Positions 33,590 to 44,310 of a DNA stretch of 64,000 nucleotides are shown here, piece after piece. The stretch lies in the NCBI GenBank assembly GCA_030761205.1, contig JAULJL010000003.1, positions 2,914,001-2,978,000 on the forward strand, written 5' to 3'. The translations under genes and the position numbers were made by a program. Under the pieces are notes generated by a model, which saw only the letters and a list, made by a program, of their open reading frames with translations, was not told the origin of the DNA and made no database searches. The stretch is from Fremontodendron californicum (lineage: Eukaryota > Streptophyta > Magnoliopsida > Malvales > Malvaceae). Each line of letters opens with the position of its first letter. Positions within the stretch are counted from its first letter, which is position 1.

Positions 33590-36238
33590 ATGGCTCTAGT
33601 TTATGAAACTCTTGAGAGTTTAATTGGCGTAGAAGGGTTCTACCTTAGTGTCTCTATGGTGTCGACAATCTTCACACTGTTAGCCATGGTAGCAGGTGTA
33701 TTGGGCTATTTGTATGGGCCATATTGGGGGGTGAGAAGGGTGCCTGGTCCACCAACTATCCCACTGGTAGGACACCTGCCATTGATGGCAAAGTACGGTT
33801 CTGATGTGTTTTCAGTCCTTGCTAAAGAATATGGTCCTATTTTCAGGTCAGTTTTGCAGCTTTTCTCTTTTCCGCTTCAGGAAATACTTTGATAGGCCCT
33901 TCTTGGAGATTTCGATCATATTGCCATGGCAGCATTTGATGCATCAGTTGTAAAGTCAACATCCAACAAGTTTTTTTTTTTTGCCCTTTTGCCCTGGCAA
34001 TATCGTCCTCCTTGAAAGGCCAAAAAAAAAAAAATCCCCCCAGAAATTTTTTTTTGCCCACATCATCTCTTGTTCAATGGAATTTATCTCTGAAAACATA
34101 ACAAGATTTTATGAAGAATGGTAAGTTTAAGAGAAGAAAAAGGATAAACAATCACCTGCAACAATCAAAATAGATAGAATCATATTTGCTGCATGGTTTT
34201 ATTGCTAAGGTTTATTGACAATTCAAGAGAAGATAAACAGAAAATGTTATTCAGTCTTCTCGTTTTTCCCTGGAGAAAGTGAGAGGGAGGAGCGTTATCT
34301 TTTTATCTTTCTTACAAGATAGAGCATAGAAAAAATGAGAACATGATGAAGACTATTGCAGAAAACATTGTTGACACGATTCCTTGAATTCCCTTATCCT
34401 ACTAACTTTCTGATCAAGTATCTGACACTTGGCTGCATCCTACAAATTAATAAAAGATGTTGCATTATCTTATTATTCCAAAAAATCCCACTTTGTTCCA
34501 AAAATATAAAAATCACATATCCTGATAATTCGGCATGTGATTTTGGTGGAGCAGGTTTCATATGGGTAGACAACCCTTGATAATTGTAGCAGACCCAGAG
34601 CTTTGCAAAGAAGTTGGAATAAAGAAGTTCAAAGACATCACAAACAGAAGCATTCCCTCACCTATTGCAGCCTCCCCAGTCCCCACTTCATCAAAAGGGT
34701 CTCTTTTTCACAAGGTACTCATAACAAGCTAGCTAAGCCTAGCTATAAGTGTTGTAACTAAAATCTTGATGACACCTGATATTGCAGGGATGCAAGATGG
34801 TCGACTATGAGAAACGCAATATTATCTGTCTACCAACCATCACACTTGGCAAGCCTAGTTCCAACCATGCAAAATCTTATTGAATCTGCTACTGAAAATC
34901 TCCATTCATCTAAACAAGACATCAATTTTTCTAACCTCTCACTCAAACTGGCTACTGATGTAATTGGACAAGCTTCGTTTGAGGTTAACTTTGACCTCTC
35001 CAAACCACAATCAAGCATTGAATCAATCACGACTCTGGATAACCAAGGCAGTCAAAATAATCAAGTCTTTGACTTCATCAATCAACACATCTACTCCACA
35101 ACACAACTTAAGATGGACTTATCAGGTTCTCTTTCAATTATAATAGGTCTACTTGTCCCCATATTACAGGAGCCTTGCAGGCAGATTTTGAAAAGCATAC
35201 CAGGAACTATGGACTGGAAAGTTGACAGGACTAATAAGAAGTTGAGTGGCCGGCTTGATGAGATTGTATCAAACCGAATGAACGAGAAGAACCGAGGTTC
35301 AAAGGACTTCTTGTCTCAAATATTGAGTGCAAGGGAATCAGAGAATGTGGCTAAGAATGTTTTTACTCCGGACTACATTAGTGCAGTTACTTATGAGCAT
35401 CTTCTTGCTGGTTCAGCAACAACAGCCTTTACATTGTCCTCGATTGTATACTTAGTTGCTGACTTGCTGGACATCAAGAGGTGGAGAAAAAATTGCTGGC
35501 AGAGATTGATCGGTTTGGGCCGAATGACCAGGTGCCAACTGCTTATGATCTCCAACATAAATTTCCTTATCTTGATCAGGCAAGTCCCTGGGGCTTCACT
35601 TTTTGACATTTATGCAATGTTTGACAATGACACTATACCCACGTTTGGATTTGACTTCAGGTGATTAAAGAGGCAATGAGGTTCTACATAGTTTCTCCAT
35701 TAGTTGCAAGAGAAACATCAAAAGAAGTGGAGATAGGAGAATACCTTCTACCCAAGGTATTAGCATCTCTCATATAGAATTCAATGTAATTTAATTTTGT
35801 GCATGGACTAATGCTTGTTTATGATTTTCCATCTTTTTATTATGCTTTGATGAGTAGGGAACGTGGGTCTGGTTAGGACTTGGAGTCTTAGCAAAAGATC
35901 CAAAGAACTTCCCGGAACCAGATAAATTTAAGCCATAGAGGTTTGATCCAAACTGTGAAGAAGAGAAACGAAGGCATCCTTATGCTCTTATACCCTTTGG
36001 AATCGGGCCTCGGGCATGCGTTGGCCATAAGTTCTCCTTACAGGAAATCAAACTCTCCTTGATACACCTATATCGGAAATATAGGTTTCGACATTCTTCC
36101 AACATGGAAAAACCTTTGGAGCTTGAATATGGCATAGTTCTCAACTTCAAACATGGTGTAAAGGTCACTGTCATAAAAAGAACACGAGTTATATTATTTC
36201 CTCAGTCATATAAATGCAAAAAAAGAAAAAAAGGTTGA
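33590..36238 (+). pseudogene. MAX1: CYP711A (MAX1) cytochrome P450 pseudogene
   Basis: Remnant of the P450 that oxidises carlactone in strigolactone synthesis. Exon remnants lie at 33590-33846, 34555-34714, 34788-35579, 35661-35756 and 35858-36238. The membrane anchor, the PPGP-like hinge (VPGPPTIPLVGH), the I-helix (LLAGSATTAFT), ExxR (KEAMR) and the heme loop (FGIGPRACVG) are still readable. Four lesions are visible: a 7 bp duplication at 34679-34685 (TCCCCAG unit) that shifts the frame; an 8 bp duplication at 35461-35468 (TTGCTGAC unit) that shifts it again; GAG to TAG at 35936-35938, destroying the conserved PERF motif; and a GC instead of GT donor at 35580-35581. The exon structure is kept, so this is an in-place decayed gene, not a retrocopy. 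A functional copy probably exists elsewhere. Confidence 0.93.
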
Positions 36239-36484
36239 TACAAAATACTCAATAAGGTGTTTGCGACAGCTTGCTCTTAATTTGTATACATTTCGATTAA
36301 AATGAACAAGATGTTGGATTTTTCAAGAACATACAATTAATCCATCTAATCGTGCAAGCAATTTCCCCTCTCTGGGTTTCATTGAGCTTTTATCCAATCG
36401 TGTAGGTGGATATAGTGGTCTGAGACATATTGACTGAGGGATCAGAACCAGCACTAGTTTTTGAATCCCCGTTATAGAAAGCAG

Positions 36485-36991
36485 CTAATCTCTTGAACTG
36501 GAACTCACCCAGTCACCCATGGACTGCCTTTGGATTCTGTGAAAGGCATGATTGCTAGCTCTTTGTTTTGCCTTGGTAGACTCCGTCAAGTTCATATAGT
36601 TTGGCCTACTATTGCCACTCTCCTCTGTTCTATCTGAAGCCAAGACTGTATTTCCAGAAACTGGTGTGGTTTTAGTGCATATTGAAGATGAAGCAGAGCT
36701 CTCATCAAATAGAAATTCAGAACTTGGACTTGAAAATGATCGAGTAACTTGCCCGATATAGGAAGATCTTGTATTATTTCCCACCAGGGACTCTGAACAA
36801 CTTTTTGAATGTGGAGTTGCTTCTTAAGAGTCAGCCTGTGATTGTTCCATCAATCTAGTCTCCCATGGCCGGACTGCCATCCAACGTTCTAGCCAACTCC
36901 ATCTCCAACTATTCTTGTCAAACTCTTGATTTTTGAGTTATGGAACTGAACTATTTGTTTGGTTAGTTGAACCAGGGTTTGATCTCCATTG
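36485..36991 (-). pseudogene. IQD (IQ67-domain) pseudogene, C-terminal exon
   Basis: From a good acceptor at 36992 the minus strand reads QWRSNPGS, then WLERWMAVRPWE, the conserved IQD block, and ends SMGDWVSSSSRD with a stop at 36485. Two in-frame TAA codons interrupt it, at 36938-36940 and 36824-36826. It is placed between MAX1 and IQM4 as IQD6 is in Arabidopsis (from memory), so it is probably the decayed IQD6 counterpart, a microtubule/calmodulin scaffold protein. Confidence 0.72.
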
Positions 36992-37065
36992 CTGTAAAGG
37001 CAAAGAACTTTATTATCTTTTGCCACGATTTAAACAAAGTTACAAAATTTAGAAGATCTCCAAAC

Positions 37066-37162
37066 CTTCTGAGCAAGAGAATAAGCAAGTGCTCTTCTCT
37101 TGCCTCATCTGTAGCTTTGTTTTAACATTCTCCAGTGTACCTTTGCTATCACAATAGCCATC
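37066..37162 (-). pseudogene. IQD pseudogene, internal exon with frameshift
   Basis: Between an AG acceptor and a GT donor (AAG|GTTTGG), one frame gives DSKGTLENVKTKLQMRQ and another gives KRRALAYSLAQK. Both are parts of the IQD exon that normally reads through to the RERALAYA motif, so a deletion has shifted the frame between them. It splices in phase to the QW of the exon at 36991. Confidence 0.65.
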
Positions 37163-37364
37163 CTGAAAATATTTTTACAGTCATTGGGTTCAACAAGGCT
37201 CAAAGAAGAAAACTTTTCTCTTTTTGTAGAAAAAGAAAACAGATTGAGTGAAAACTTGAAACAAAAAAAACCCAAATGGAGAGAGTTGAAATAAAAATCT
37301 CCCAAAGAGCCCAAACAAACAAAGTTTTGGGTCACAAAACAATGAAGAAACCTGAAACTAGAAG

Positions 37365-37390
37365 GGGAGAGGGAGAGGGAGAGGGAGAGA
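37365..37390. repeat. (GGGAGA)n short tandem array
   Basis: About four units of GGGAGA. Confidence 0.9.
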
Positions 37391-39799
37391 TGTGGGGATT
37401 ATGGTTTGGGCCTTTGGGGGTAAACTGTAAACAGATTTAGTGGGTTTACAAGGTCCAATGATACCGTTCAAAGTAAACAAACGGAGAAAGAAGGGTTGAT
37501 GTTGCTTTTTGTGGTGAGACTATCTGTCCTTGTCTTTGGAACTTTTTTACGATATTCAGGTTTGGTCCCAATGGGAAATTTTTGTCATGAAAAGCCACGT
37601 TCCCCTTGTTTTACTACAAGAAAAGTAAAAAAAAAAAAAAAAAAAAGTCAAGTTACCCGACAAAGGATCCCTCTTAGTGCGTTGAAGATCTGATTTCTTT
37701 TATATAATTTTAATAATATTTTATATTATTTTAGTAACTTTTGATAATTTTTAATATAACTAAAAATAGACCCGCGCTACTGCGGATGAAAAATAATTTT
37801 TTTTATGTAATTCTTTTGAAAATATATTTTTATTTGATTATAGTAATCAAAATGAGTTTAAATATATGCAAAGAATAAAAGTTCTAGCATAATTCTATAT
37901 CAAAATTAACAAAACTATAAAGCAATAAGAGAATTCCAAAAGAACTAAGTAAATATGGTTATCAATAAGCTATAAATCATGGTTGCAAGAATCATAAAAA
38001 ATGAACACCTGAATATTAGTAGATCTGTAAGGAGAAAAAACTATAGGTGCATAAGGGTGGTGACAAAATTATTATCAAACATAGTAAAAAAGTAATATTT
38101 CATTAAGATCAGTTCGCCACTGACAAGAATGAGAAATTGTTTGAAACAACATAGTTCATGGATATATATGCATATATCATGTACAATTTTTGATAAAAGC
38201 ATCAAGAAAACAAAAATATTGATGCAAACATTTACATAAATAATAGCATTATAATTCCTAAGATGTACAATAGTATTCATATCAATATTTTGGAAACATA
38301 TACGTAAAAATATTCACTCTTTTAATTTCAATATTAAAGATTGTGCTAATTGTATATAAAGATTGAAGAGCAAAATAAGATAGTTAAACACTAATTTTCT
38401 CCTTACGTACTGTAGCCAAATTGCTTGCATCTAATACTTTGTCTTCTCCAAGTTTTTCTTTAGTCATTCCGGCTCTTGAACTTTCTTAGCTACGATTTGA
38501 ACTATTGAGTTCTTATTATCCTACCATGAAAGATCAAAAGGAATGAAGACGACTACTGCGTAATTATTAAAACAAAAGGTACCATCTTGCATCAAATCGA
38601 TTTACTACAATATCAAGATTCATTTTTTATCTCTTTCTCAATAATTTGTAGTTATACGTTGAAATAGAAAATAGAAAAAAAATAATTCAACTTCATTTTA
38701 TACATCTTGTAAATTAAAATTGAAAGTTTACTTACTAATGAAAATAAGTACTCAATATTTCCACAACAGTCCAAGTGTTAGGCAACAATTCTACATGGGG
38801 AAACTATATTGCAATTAATAACATGTTAGTAGAAATAAAGTCAATTTAATTCATACCTTCTACATGAGGTTTGAGTTCTTTGCTTCTGTATTCAATCCTT
38901 TTGAATGATTTGTCTACGTTACTTTGTGTATCAAAGGTGAATCTGTCATATTTTAAAGAATTAAACCACTATATAAATATCAAATAGAGTGAAGAACACT
39001 AAACAACTGTTACATGCAATAGAAATCATATGCTCTTATTAGTTCAAAAGAATAAGAACAAAACTCAGGTACCTATCAAATAACTTGTATTTACTACATC
39101 CATTTTCATAAAATTTTACTTAACTTTATAAACTCTATAAATTTGCATTGAATTGTCACATGGAACAATGGCAAAAAAGCAAGGGGACTTGATAAGTGAA
39201 ATAATAGAAGATGTACCAAAAAATAGTAAGGGTAGAAAAGTAATGGCAGATTGCAATACTCGTTGGCAAGAAGACACTAATAATTCTATCGTTAAGGATA
39301 AGCATTAAAAAGTTGCATTAGTTGTTTGTGCCTGTGCGAATAAACACGTGGCTGTACGTATTCCTCGTTGCCTAATATTTAATAACAATAAGCCAAAAAG
39401 GTCTCACTAAACTATATTTTTAAGCTCAATAATGATACCAGCTCTCAAGAAATCACCAAAGTAGTTAGTACATGTTCAAATTTTAACATTCATACTTCCA
39501 ATAACAACACATCCTTCTTAAACTAACATTTATTTACTTTGCAATATAAAGTTATAAACCAAAATGCAAAGGTAAAAAGAGTAAAACTAAGTATAATAAT
39601 CAATCAAAAACTGTAAATTATATATGCAACTAAAGCTTAGCATACCTGACTTAAAATGCACATTTTTTTCATATGGTAATGATGACACCATTTGATCATA
39701 AACATGCCAAGTTTGAAGTCATGCACTTCAAGTCTATAAAGCTCTAACCTTAATTTGACATTTTCCTAGCACTTCGACATTAACTAAAGCTTGGCATAC
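37391..39799. other. AT-rich DNA between IQD remnants
   Basis: Probable intron of the dead IQD gene with inserted DNA. Near 37771 a small GC stem (CCGC...GCGG) stands in pure A/T sequence. I could not identify any coding piece. Confidence 0.4.
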
Positions 39800-39914
39800 C
39801 TGACTAATGTTCTTAAAGTTTTCCTAGCATTTCGACATTTAATCTGCTTTTGTATAATAACAGCAGCTCTGTCTCTACAGTAAGACCACATATCCTTTCC
39901 TGGTTTTCTCTCAT
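39800..39914 (-). pseudogene. IQD pseudogene, exon with IQ motif
   Basis: The frame reads RDRAAVIIQKQIKCRNARKTLRTLV, a diverged IQ calmodulin-binding motif, between CAG and a GTATGC donor. A partial direct repeat of its 3' edge (TTTTCCTAGCACTTCGACAT) lies at about 39761-39781. The 2.6 kb gap to the next exon suggests an expanded intron. Confidence 0.55.
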
Positions 39915-40952
39915 CTGAAAATTGTAGTAAGAGATATAGAAAAACCAGGTTTTGACTATTTCTTATTTTGCACAAATATAATTTAAAAGCAATAAATAAC
40001 AGAAAACAGAATACATGACTGAAGCTTTGAAGCTCCTTAAAGTAGTGATGCTTGGTGCTCTCTAAAGTAGTTTTGAACTCATAAAATACCATGAATTTGA
40101 ACTGAAATTCAAAAAGAAAAGAGATTGGAATTTAGGGTTAGCCAAAAGCAAGGATTGCAAGAAATCAGAAATGCTTCTTAAATAAAAAACAGAGAAAATG
40201 CTTCTTAAATCACAAAAAATCACATATCTCAACCAAAAAAAAAAATAAAAATGCAAGCTTTCACCATTGTCTTTTCTCTTTTTTAGTCTCTTTATTCCAT
40301 TCGACTTTCATATAGAAGAAACTGATTGGATCTCGCAAGAAGCAACGCCTCTCCCTCCTTCCCTCTGGCATCATCCTTCGTTCTCCTTTTTCGATTCATC
40401 AATCTTTTTTTTTGTTACAATTTTAGAGATAGGGAAAATGAAAAAAAACCAAGATAATTGATGGAGAAAGGAAAGGGAAAATGAAAACTTTACAGTCTCC
40501 CCCTCTCTGATTTCCTTTGCCTAATTCATCTAGCCAATTGCTCTGACAATTTGACTCAAAAAAATAAATAAATCAAATACATGGGTTTATCAAAACTGTC
40601 TGAAAAAGATAAGAGCAAGTTGGTGATTAAAAGAGATGGGAGCAGGAATTAAAGGGAGAAAAGAAATAATATGAGGAGAATGTGAGAAAGAAGAGAATGA
40701 ACATACCAGCCATCATCTTTTTGTCTATGTTTTGACAAAAGGAAAAAGAAAAAAAAAGAAAGAGAAAAAGACAATGGTACAGCAAAGTTTTCGAAGGGAA
40801 AGAAACGAAGAGAGAGTTGTTTTCATTAGAAAATGAAAATTTAGAAAGATAAATGAAGATGAGAAGAGTTTGATCAGAAAAATAAAATAAAAAAAGAAAA
40901 TGGAGATTTTTTTTCACCTACCCTTTCCTCAAATCTCGATTTTTTTTAATTG
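39915..40952. other. Intergenic / possible 5' part of the IQD remnant
   Basis: Purine-rich low-complexity DNA. No IQD first exon could be recognised. Confidence 0.45.
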
Positions 40953-40967
40953 AAAGAAAGTATACTT

Positions 40968-41170
40968 TTTTTTTTTGATGACCCAGATCTGGGGTAGACC
41001 CCACCCTTAGGATGTGGCCCACCTTACCAACTGGGGGGCTGCTCAAGGGAACCACCACCCTGACACCCCGCTTTTTTCAGCACCCAAGTGCCAAGACTCG
41101 AACTCGGGACGGCAGACATGCTGCACGCCCCAAGCTAGAGCCGGTACCACTTGAGCTAGCGCTCGGTGGT
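40968..41170 (-). mobile_element. tRNA-derived SINE with exact 15 bp target duplication
   Basis: Read on the minus strand it starts at 41170 with CCACCGAGCGCTAGCTCAAG (A box TAGCTCAAGTGG). The B box AGTTCGAGTC follows about 40 bases later, and the element ends in a poly-A tail (plus-strand T run at 40968-40976). AAAGAAAGTATACTT flanks both sides (40953-40967 and 41171-41185). Length is 203 bp. The exact duplication marks it as young. Confidence 0.93.
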
Positions 41171-41185
41171 AAAGAAAGTATACTT

Positions 41186-42689
41186 ACCAGATACTTCATA
41201 TTTTTTTTTTTATTAAAAATACATTGACATTTTTATTTTTTATTAAAAAAAAAAAAGAGAGCATTGAATGAGTGAACAACTCTCCCTATGCAACTTTTCT
41301 TTCAAATTCTCAAATTCCTAAAAACTTTTCTTCTCCCTTATTTTTTTCACCCACCAACTACTTTCCCATCCATTTATTATTCCTCAATTCCAAGACAACT
41401 TTCTTCTCTCTCATTACATTTTCACCTGGCACTTTATTTATATAACATTTTCCTTTATTTTCTTATTTTCAAAATGGATCATTAGCCACAATCATGTAAA
41501 TGAAAAAAAAAAAAACACAATGCACATGCCCTAAGAAAAGAAAAGAAAGCAAACAAAATGGAGCACTCCACTTTGTCTTTCTTTTATTTTTTAAATTATT
41601 ATTTTTTTTAAAAATTAAAAAAATGATGTAGACATTTTTTTATTGAAGAAAATATCCAAAATTTGTCTTTGACTTATGCCTTTACAATTTTTTTTCTTTG
41701 TATTTTTTATTTTAAATGTAAAAAATTTAAAAAAGTTAAATAAATATAAGTGAAAGAAAAAAAAATACATATGGTTTTTAAAAAAAAAAAAGATAAAGTG
41801 AAGTACGACACTTCACTTTCTCCTTTTTTTTAATTAAATTTAAAAAAGTAATTTAAAATAAATTAACAATATTTTTTTAACACATGTACACCTTGCAATA
41901 GAAAATTGTTCAAAATTTATTAAATGAATTTATTCTTAGTGTAAGAATGTTATATTAATTATGATAATTTTATAATAATATTTAAAATAAATTATATATT
42001 TTAATTATCATAGATATACTTATAATAATTTCATAATACTTTTTTATCGTTATACCTATTATTTAAAATAAAAATATTATTTAAAATAAATATATAAGTT
42101 CTTAAGTTTTATTATGAGATTTTTTAAAAGCATATAAAATAGGTCATTGATATGTGTATTGTATTATAATGATTTGTACATTGTGTTATAATAATACATT
42201 TACAAATATGTAAATAAATTGGGTTAACAATTTCAGTTATACAATAATACTCCTTTAAGTAAAACAGATATTTGAATTTGAAAAATTATCAGATCATGCT
42301 CGAATCCAAAAAAATCGTGTTTAATAAATATTTATTTTTTAATTAAAAATTAAAATGTTTATATTTATTTTTAAATATTATTTATTACTTATTTTCTATA
42401 TTTCAATAAAATTCTGATTACATTTGACTCGATCAATTAATTTGTTTAAAATTGATATGATTTGATTTTAAAATTAAAAAATTAAACTTGAGTGTCAAAC
42501 CCAAATGATACGAACCCGAAATGAATCGACCCTGAAGTTATCCGAACCCGAAATAATCCAAACACGAAAATGAACAAAAATTTTAAAACTCGAATTGATT
42601 CAACCTAAATTGGCTTGACCTGAAACTAACCCAACTCGTCCAATTAACAGGTCTAAAACAGTAGTTAAAGTAAAAAAAATAATTAAAAA
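41186..42689. other. AT-rich intergenic DNA
   Basis: Homopolymer-rich. 42.49-42.66 kb has repeated CCGAA/CCCGAA words and ends AACAGGTCTAAAAC, probably a family-E relative. No gene is seen. Confidence 0.55.
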
Positions 42690-43390
42690 ATGTTAAAAAG
42701 AAGACAAAATATACGAACGTGTTCGATACGAATATAGGAATATGTAAAGTTATACATAAAACGAATTATTAACGGGTAAAAATTTATATATATTTATAAT
42801 ACTGTAAACACAAAAAATAATACAAATACACAATTTTTTTTTTCTTTTTTCTTTCCTTTTTTTTCTCTTTTTTATTTCCACCTGAAAAAAAAAAGAGGGG
42901 CGACATGGACAGTCTCTCTACTCTCCAAAATGTTCTAAATTTATATATAGGATATAATACTTTAAATATACAAAAAATAACACGAATACGAACATACAAA
43001 TTTATATAAAACTAATTATTAACGTGTAAAATTTTATATAAATTTATAATACTTGGAAAATAGAAAAAAATACATGAACACGAACACGCCACGAATACAC
43101 ATTTTTTTTTTTTAAAAATCGAATCACTATGACAAATTATGCAAAATATGTCATGAATTGAGACACAACACGAACACACAAAATTTTCTCTAAATTGAAA
43201 CATAATAACAAACTACGTAAAATATGAGATGAATTGAGACACGACACGAACACAACATAGGAAACATAATTAAAATACAACACGAAAAATAACATGAACA
43301 CGAGACGAATACACGAACGTGTAAAAAATATACATAAAACAAATTAGTAACGTGTAAAAAATTTATAAAAATTTATAAAAATTATCTTTC
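42690..43390. repeat. Imperfect tandem array of an AT-rich unit with ACACGAA words
   Basis: ATTATTAACGGGTAAAAATT-like segments begin at about 42765, 43014 and 43343. Each follows ATACGAA/ACACGAA words and precedes poly-T or poly-A tracts. Spacing is about 250-330 bp. A related piece lies at 19.2-19.4 kb. Confidence 0.6.
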
Positions 43391-44310
43391 CTTTCTTTCT
43401 TCTTTTATCTTTTTTTCCACTCTCCTTTCCTTCCTTACTTTTTCTTCCCTACACAAAAAATAAATAAAAAATGAATAGTACCGAACGACGGATAGCTTCT
43501 TTGGATTGAAAAAAAGCTCATATTTATATATAGGATTTTGATAAACATTGATATAATTTTAATATAATTTTGATAATTTTTGATATAAGACAATAATTTT
43601 AATAATATTTGTAATAGTTTTGATAATTTTTGATACAATTTTGATATCATTTGATATAATTTTAAATTAAATTAAAATATAAAATATAAATTTATCAAAA
43701 AAGTTAATAATAAATTATATATATATTAAAATAAATAATACTAACTTATTACATAATTCACGTTCTCTGCATCACACGCGAGCCTAGTTAGCTAACACCC
43801 ATTGTGGGCTATCTGATCGTACCAAAAGATTCTAAGGAGCATGCAAAGTTAAGGACAAAAGCCGTTAGGTACACCATGATTGACGAGATCCTGTATAATA
43901 AGACATTCAGTCAGTCTTTGCTCCGGTACGAGAAAAAGCCAATTATGTCTTGATGAAAATTCATGAAGAAATTTGTGGTAACCATACGAGAAGAAGACAG
44001 AGATAAGAATTTTATTGGCCCACCGAGTGACGTTGCAGAAATGGTTGCACTAACATAAATTAATTATTTCAAAAACAACTTATTCACAGCCTACATAAAA
44101 GAATTGATAATAGCAAATTAAACTCCACATGACAAAAGCGGTTATGCGCCTAAAACAAATAAAACAATAAAGAATATTTGGTCAGAGTCTGACCCCTTTC
44201 ACCTAGTTTTACATTTTTATTACTACTATGTACACTTTTGCTGAAAAATTGTGGGTACAAGAAGTTCTCAACCATGGTCATTTTATCATTTGGTGAAGGC
44301 TCAAAAAGTT
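43391..44310. other. Intergenic, downstream of IQM4
   Basis: 43.5-43.7 kb is built of repeated TTTTGATAATTTTTGATA words. 43.8-44.1 kb is of ordinary composition but shows no supported gene; 44.1-44.3 kb is the likely IQM4 3' UTR. Confidence 0.5.

Noticed and set aside
33960..34060. Poly-T / poly-A inverted stretch in intron 1 of the MAX1 pseudogene as a transposon
   Set aside because: No terminal repeats or target duplication could be defined.
37740..37800. Possible Helitron terminus (CCGC-GCGG stem in A/T DNA near 37771)
   Set aside because: The stem is only about four base pairs, the expected CTRR end is lacking and no matching TC start was found.
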